Below, piece by piece: positions 62,167 through 64,000 of a stretch of DNA of 64,000 nucleotides; position 1 is the first letter of the stretch, and the number at the start of each line of letters is the position of its first letter. Below the pieces are notes generated by a model, which saw only the letters and a list, made by a program, of their open reading frames with translations, did no database searches and was not told the origin of the DNA. The position numbers and the translations under genes are program-made. Source of the stretch: Candidatus Sulfopaludibacter sp. SbA3 (GTDB lineage: Bacteria > Acidobacteriota > Terriglobia > Bryobacterales > Bryobacteraceae); contig CAMDCN010000003.1 in the NCBI GenBank assembly GCA_945890485.1, forward strand, positions 310,001 to 374,000, written 5' to 3'.

Positions 62167-63354
62167 TTGTTGCGCCCCCGGAACGATTGGATCCCCACAC
62201 TGACGATGACGCTGGTCAGTCTGATCAGCTACATCGATCGGAACACCCTCGCCCTCCTCGCCCCCGTCATGCTCGAAGAGATGCACCTCTCCGGCGAGCA
62301 GTACGGCTACGTCGTCAGTGGGTTCAGCCTCGCCTATATGGTGTCGAACCTCGCCTGGGGCCGCTGGATGGACCGCTACGGCCTCAAACTCGCCATGACC
62401 GCCGCCGTCGCCTTCTGGACCCTCGCCAGCGTCTCTCATGCGTTCACCGTCGGGTTCGTTTCGTTATTTGCCGCGCGCTTCGCCCTCGGCTTTGGCGAAG
62501 GCGCTACTTTCCCTGGCGGCCTCCGCACCGCCGTCCAGACGCTCCCAGTGGAACACCGCGCCAAAGGCACCGCGGTCGCCTACAGCGGCGGCGCGCTCGG
62601 CGCTGTCGTTACGCCGCTCATCATCAACCCCGTTTACCAGGCCTACGGCTGGCGCGGCGCTTTCTTTTTCACCGGCCTCGTCGGCCTCGCCTGGCTCCTG
62701 CTTTGGCAGGTCATCAGCCGCCGCCCTGCCATCCAAACCCCCGTCGAGATCCCGAAACCCACCGAACACCCGCGCCTCTCCGACCCCCGCCTCTGGAGCT
62801 TCGTCCTCATCTACGCCTTCGGCTCCCTCCCGCTTGGGTTCATTCTCTACTACGCCTCCCTCTATCTCCGTTCGCTCGGCCTCACCCAGATCCAGATTGC
62901 CCAGCTCCTCTGGATCCCGCCCCTCGGCTGGGAGGTCGGCTACTTCTTCTGGGGCTGGTGGACCGATCGCGCCCGCGGCTCCCTGCGCAATGTCCTCGCC
63001 CTGCTCACGGTCCTCAGCCTTCCGCTAGCCGCCGTCCCCTACCTGCCCGGCATCGCCGCGCCGCTCGCCGCCATGTTCTTCTCCATGTTCGTCACGGCCG
63101 GCTTCATCATCGGCGGCGTCGCCTACGGCACCAGCGTTTTCGGCCCCAAACACGCCGGGTTCATCGCCGGACTCGGCGCCGGCTCCTGGTCCGCCCTGGT
63201 CGCCATCGCGATGCCGCTCTTCGGACGCCTGTTCGACCAAAAGCTCTACGCCGCCTCCTTCCTGCTCGTGGTCTGCTTCCCGCTCGCTGGCATGGCCGCC
63301 TGGCTACTCGTCAACCGCCGTCCCCCTGCTATCCTGGGCGAACAAAATGTTTGA
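62167..63354 (+). CDS. MFS transporter
   Basis: 395 residues, twelve helices. The start is TTG at 62167 or TTG at 62170; both give the same N-terminus (RPRNDWIPTLTMTLVSLISYIDRNT). The motif A loop is WGRWMDRYGLKLAM. The NYIDR/SYIDRNTL opening is shared with the MFS gene at 57259, so both are probably of the ACS-like branch. Substrate unknown. Its stop is overlapped by the M50 start (8 bases), so the two are translated together. It is divergent from the TPR-CxxCH gene across 92 bases. Confidence 0.85.
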   Translation: MLRPRNDWIPTLTMTLVSLISYIDRNTLALLAPVMLEEMHLSGEQYGYVVSGFSLAYMVSNLAWGRWMDRYGLKLAMTAAVAFWTLASVSHAFTVGFVSLFAARFALGFGEGATFPGGLRTAVQTLPVEHRAKGTAVAYSGGALGAVVTPLIINPVYQAYGWRGAFFFTGLVGLAWLLLWQVISRRPAIQTPVEIPKPTEHPRLSDPRLWSFVLIYAFGSLPLGFILYYASLYLRSLGLTQIQIAQLLWIPPLGWEVGYFFWGWWTDRARGSLRNVLALLTVLSLPLAAVPYLPGIAAPLAAMFFSMFVTAGFIIGGVAYGTSVFGPKHAGFIAGLGAGSWSALVAIAMPLFGRLFDQKLYAASFLLVVCFPLAGMAAWLLVNRRPPAILGEQNV

Positions 63355-64000
63355 TCCTCAGCAAATCGCCGTCGGCGTCATTTGGTTCGTTGTTTTCCTG
63401 TTTTCCGCCACGGCTCATGAGGCCGCCCACGCCTGGATGGCGCTCCGCGGAGGCGACAAAACCGCCTATCACTTCGGCCAGGTCACCCTCAGCCCCATTC
63501 CGCACATGCAGCGCGAGCCCTTCGGCATGTTGATCTTTCCCTGGATCACCTTCTTCATGAACGGCTGGATGATGGGCTGGGCCAGCGCTCCCTATGATCC
63601 CTATTGGGCCATGCGCTACCCCCGCCGCGCCGCCTGGATGTCGCTCGCCGGCCCCGTCGCCAACTTCATCCTGGCTGCCATAGCCGCCATCCTGATCCGC
63701 ATCGGTCTCGGCGCGGGCCTCTTCCGCCCCGGCATGACCATGCGCTTCACCGACGTCATTCAAGCCGCCGACGGCACCCCCGCCGCCATGGACGCCATCG
63801 CCACCCTGCTCGGCATCATGTTCGCGCTGAACATCCTGCTGGGAGTTTTCAACCTTCTGCCCTTGCCCCCGCTCGATGGCTTCACGGCCATCGGCCTCGT
63901 CCTTCCCGAAGCGATGGCCGCCAAGCTTCGTGAGTGGCAGATGACCATGGGCGCTTATCAGATCTTCGGTATGCTGATCGCCTGGCAGGTCGCCGGCTAC
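63347..64000 (+). CDS. Site-2-protease-like zinc metallopeptidase, M50 family, 3'-truncated
   Basis: 218 residues are visible and the frame runs off the window end. The membrane helix VGVIWFVVFLFSATAHEAAH carries the zinc motif HEAAH (about 24-28). A later helix (ALNILLGVFNLLPLPPLDGF, about 160-180) holds the second M50 motif NxxPxPxxDG with the third metal ligand. This order identifies a rhomboid-unrelated intramembrane protease of the site-2 group. It could cut membrane-bound anti-sigma factors, such as the one at 23585, but that link is speculative. The start ATG lies inside the end of the MFS gene. Confidence 0.9.
   Translation, partial: MFDPQQIAVGVIWFVVFLFSATAHEAAHAWMALRGGDKTAYHFGQVTLSPIPHMQREPFGMLIFPWITFFMNGWMMGWASAPYDPYWAMRYPRRAAWMSLAGPVANFILAAIAAILIRIGLGAGLFRPGMTMRFTDVIQAADGTPAAMDAIATLLGIMFALNILLGVFNLLPLPPLDGFTAIGLVLPEAMAAKLREWQMTMGAYQIFGMLIAWQVAGY

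Noticed and set aside
1-64000. Search by eye for tRNA-like T-loops (GGTTCGA) and rRNA
   Set aside because: The few matches, for example near 1381, lie inside coding sequence without cloverleaf arms. No rRNA core sequence was seen.

Overview
The window is high-GC, gene-dense bacterial chromosome. It looks like an acidobacterium of the Solibacter/Bryobacter type. The pointers are three consecutive genes ending in what looks like the 'Solibacter C-terminal' (TIGR03437-like) domain, an Oar-like TonB receptor with an N-terminal carboxypeptidase-regulatory-like domain, several secreted carboxypeptidase-regulatory-like proteins, an ASPIC/UnbV FG-GAP protein, a UPF0182 membrane protein and an LctP lactate permease. 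This assignment rests on recalled family knowledge, not on a database search. I see no tRNA, rRNA, CRISPR array, prophage or intact insertion sequence.

Layout. 1-11.6 kb: a repeated two-gene unit of secreted beta-sandwich proteins (A1-B1 and A2-B2). Between the copies lie an ankyrin-repeat gene, a hypothetical secreted protein and a broken vanadium-haloperoxidase/PAP2 gene. After the second copy only scraps of the ankyrin gene and flanking DNA remain. 11.6-16.6 kb: TonB-dependent receptor and a polytopic membrane protein. 16.5-23.0 kb: a compact minus-strand operon (hypothetical, quinone oxidoreductase, M24 aminopeptidase, accB, accC, HI0933-type flavoprotein, YciI-like protein, uridine kinase). 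23.0-28.4 kb: ECF-like sigma factor, membrane anti-sigma candidate, secreted VIT/VWA protein, then a convergent gluzincin/TPR protein. 28.4-33.3 kb: an AP2/HNH protein behind a terminator-like leader, uvrA and mutY, the last two diverging from touching start codons. 33.4-37.1 kb: three TIGR03437-type secreted proteins, two with a CxxCH-like motif. 37.1-42.5 kb: a GT39-like membrane protein, a TrbI-like envelope protein and an 887-residue membrane-anchored repeat protein with a degenerate GGDEF-like C-terminus. 42.5-52.4 kb: UPF0182 protein, lactate permease, PilZ protein, M1 aminopeptidase, YtxH protein, RecX. 52.4-64 kb: a UvrD-like helicase with a DEDDh exonuclease inserted in it, TPR protein, UnbV protein, two MFS transporters, a LytS/LytTR two-component operon with a heme-motif TPR protein and a hydrolase, and the start of an M50 site-2 protease.

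How the parts work together. Much of the window concerns the cell envelope (secreted sandwich proteins, TonB receptor, peptidases, regulated sigma/anti-sigma pair), with islands of core metabolism (acetyl-CoA carboxylase subunits, uridine kinase, lactate uptake) and DNA repair (uvrA, mutY, recX, helicase-exonuclease). I did not find a convincing new multi-gene defence or biosynthetic system. The most unusual single genes are the helicase-exonuclease (52435-54957), the repeat/degenerate-GGDEF protein (39819-42482), the AP2-HNH-AP2-like protein with its hairpin leader (28581-29524) and the decaying duplication at the left end.
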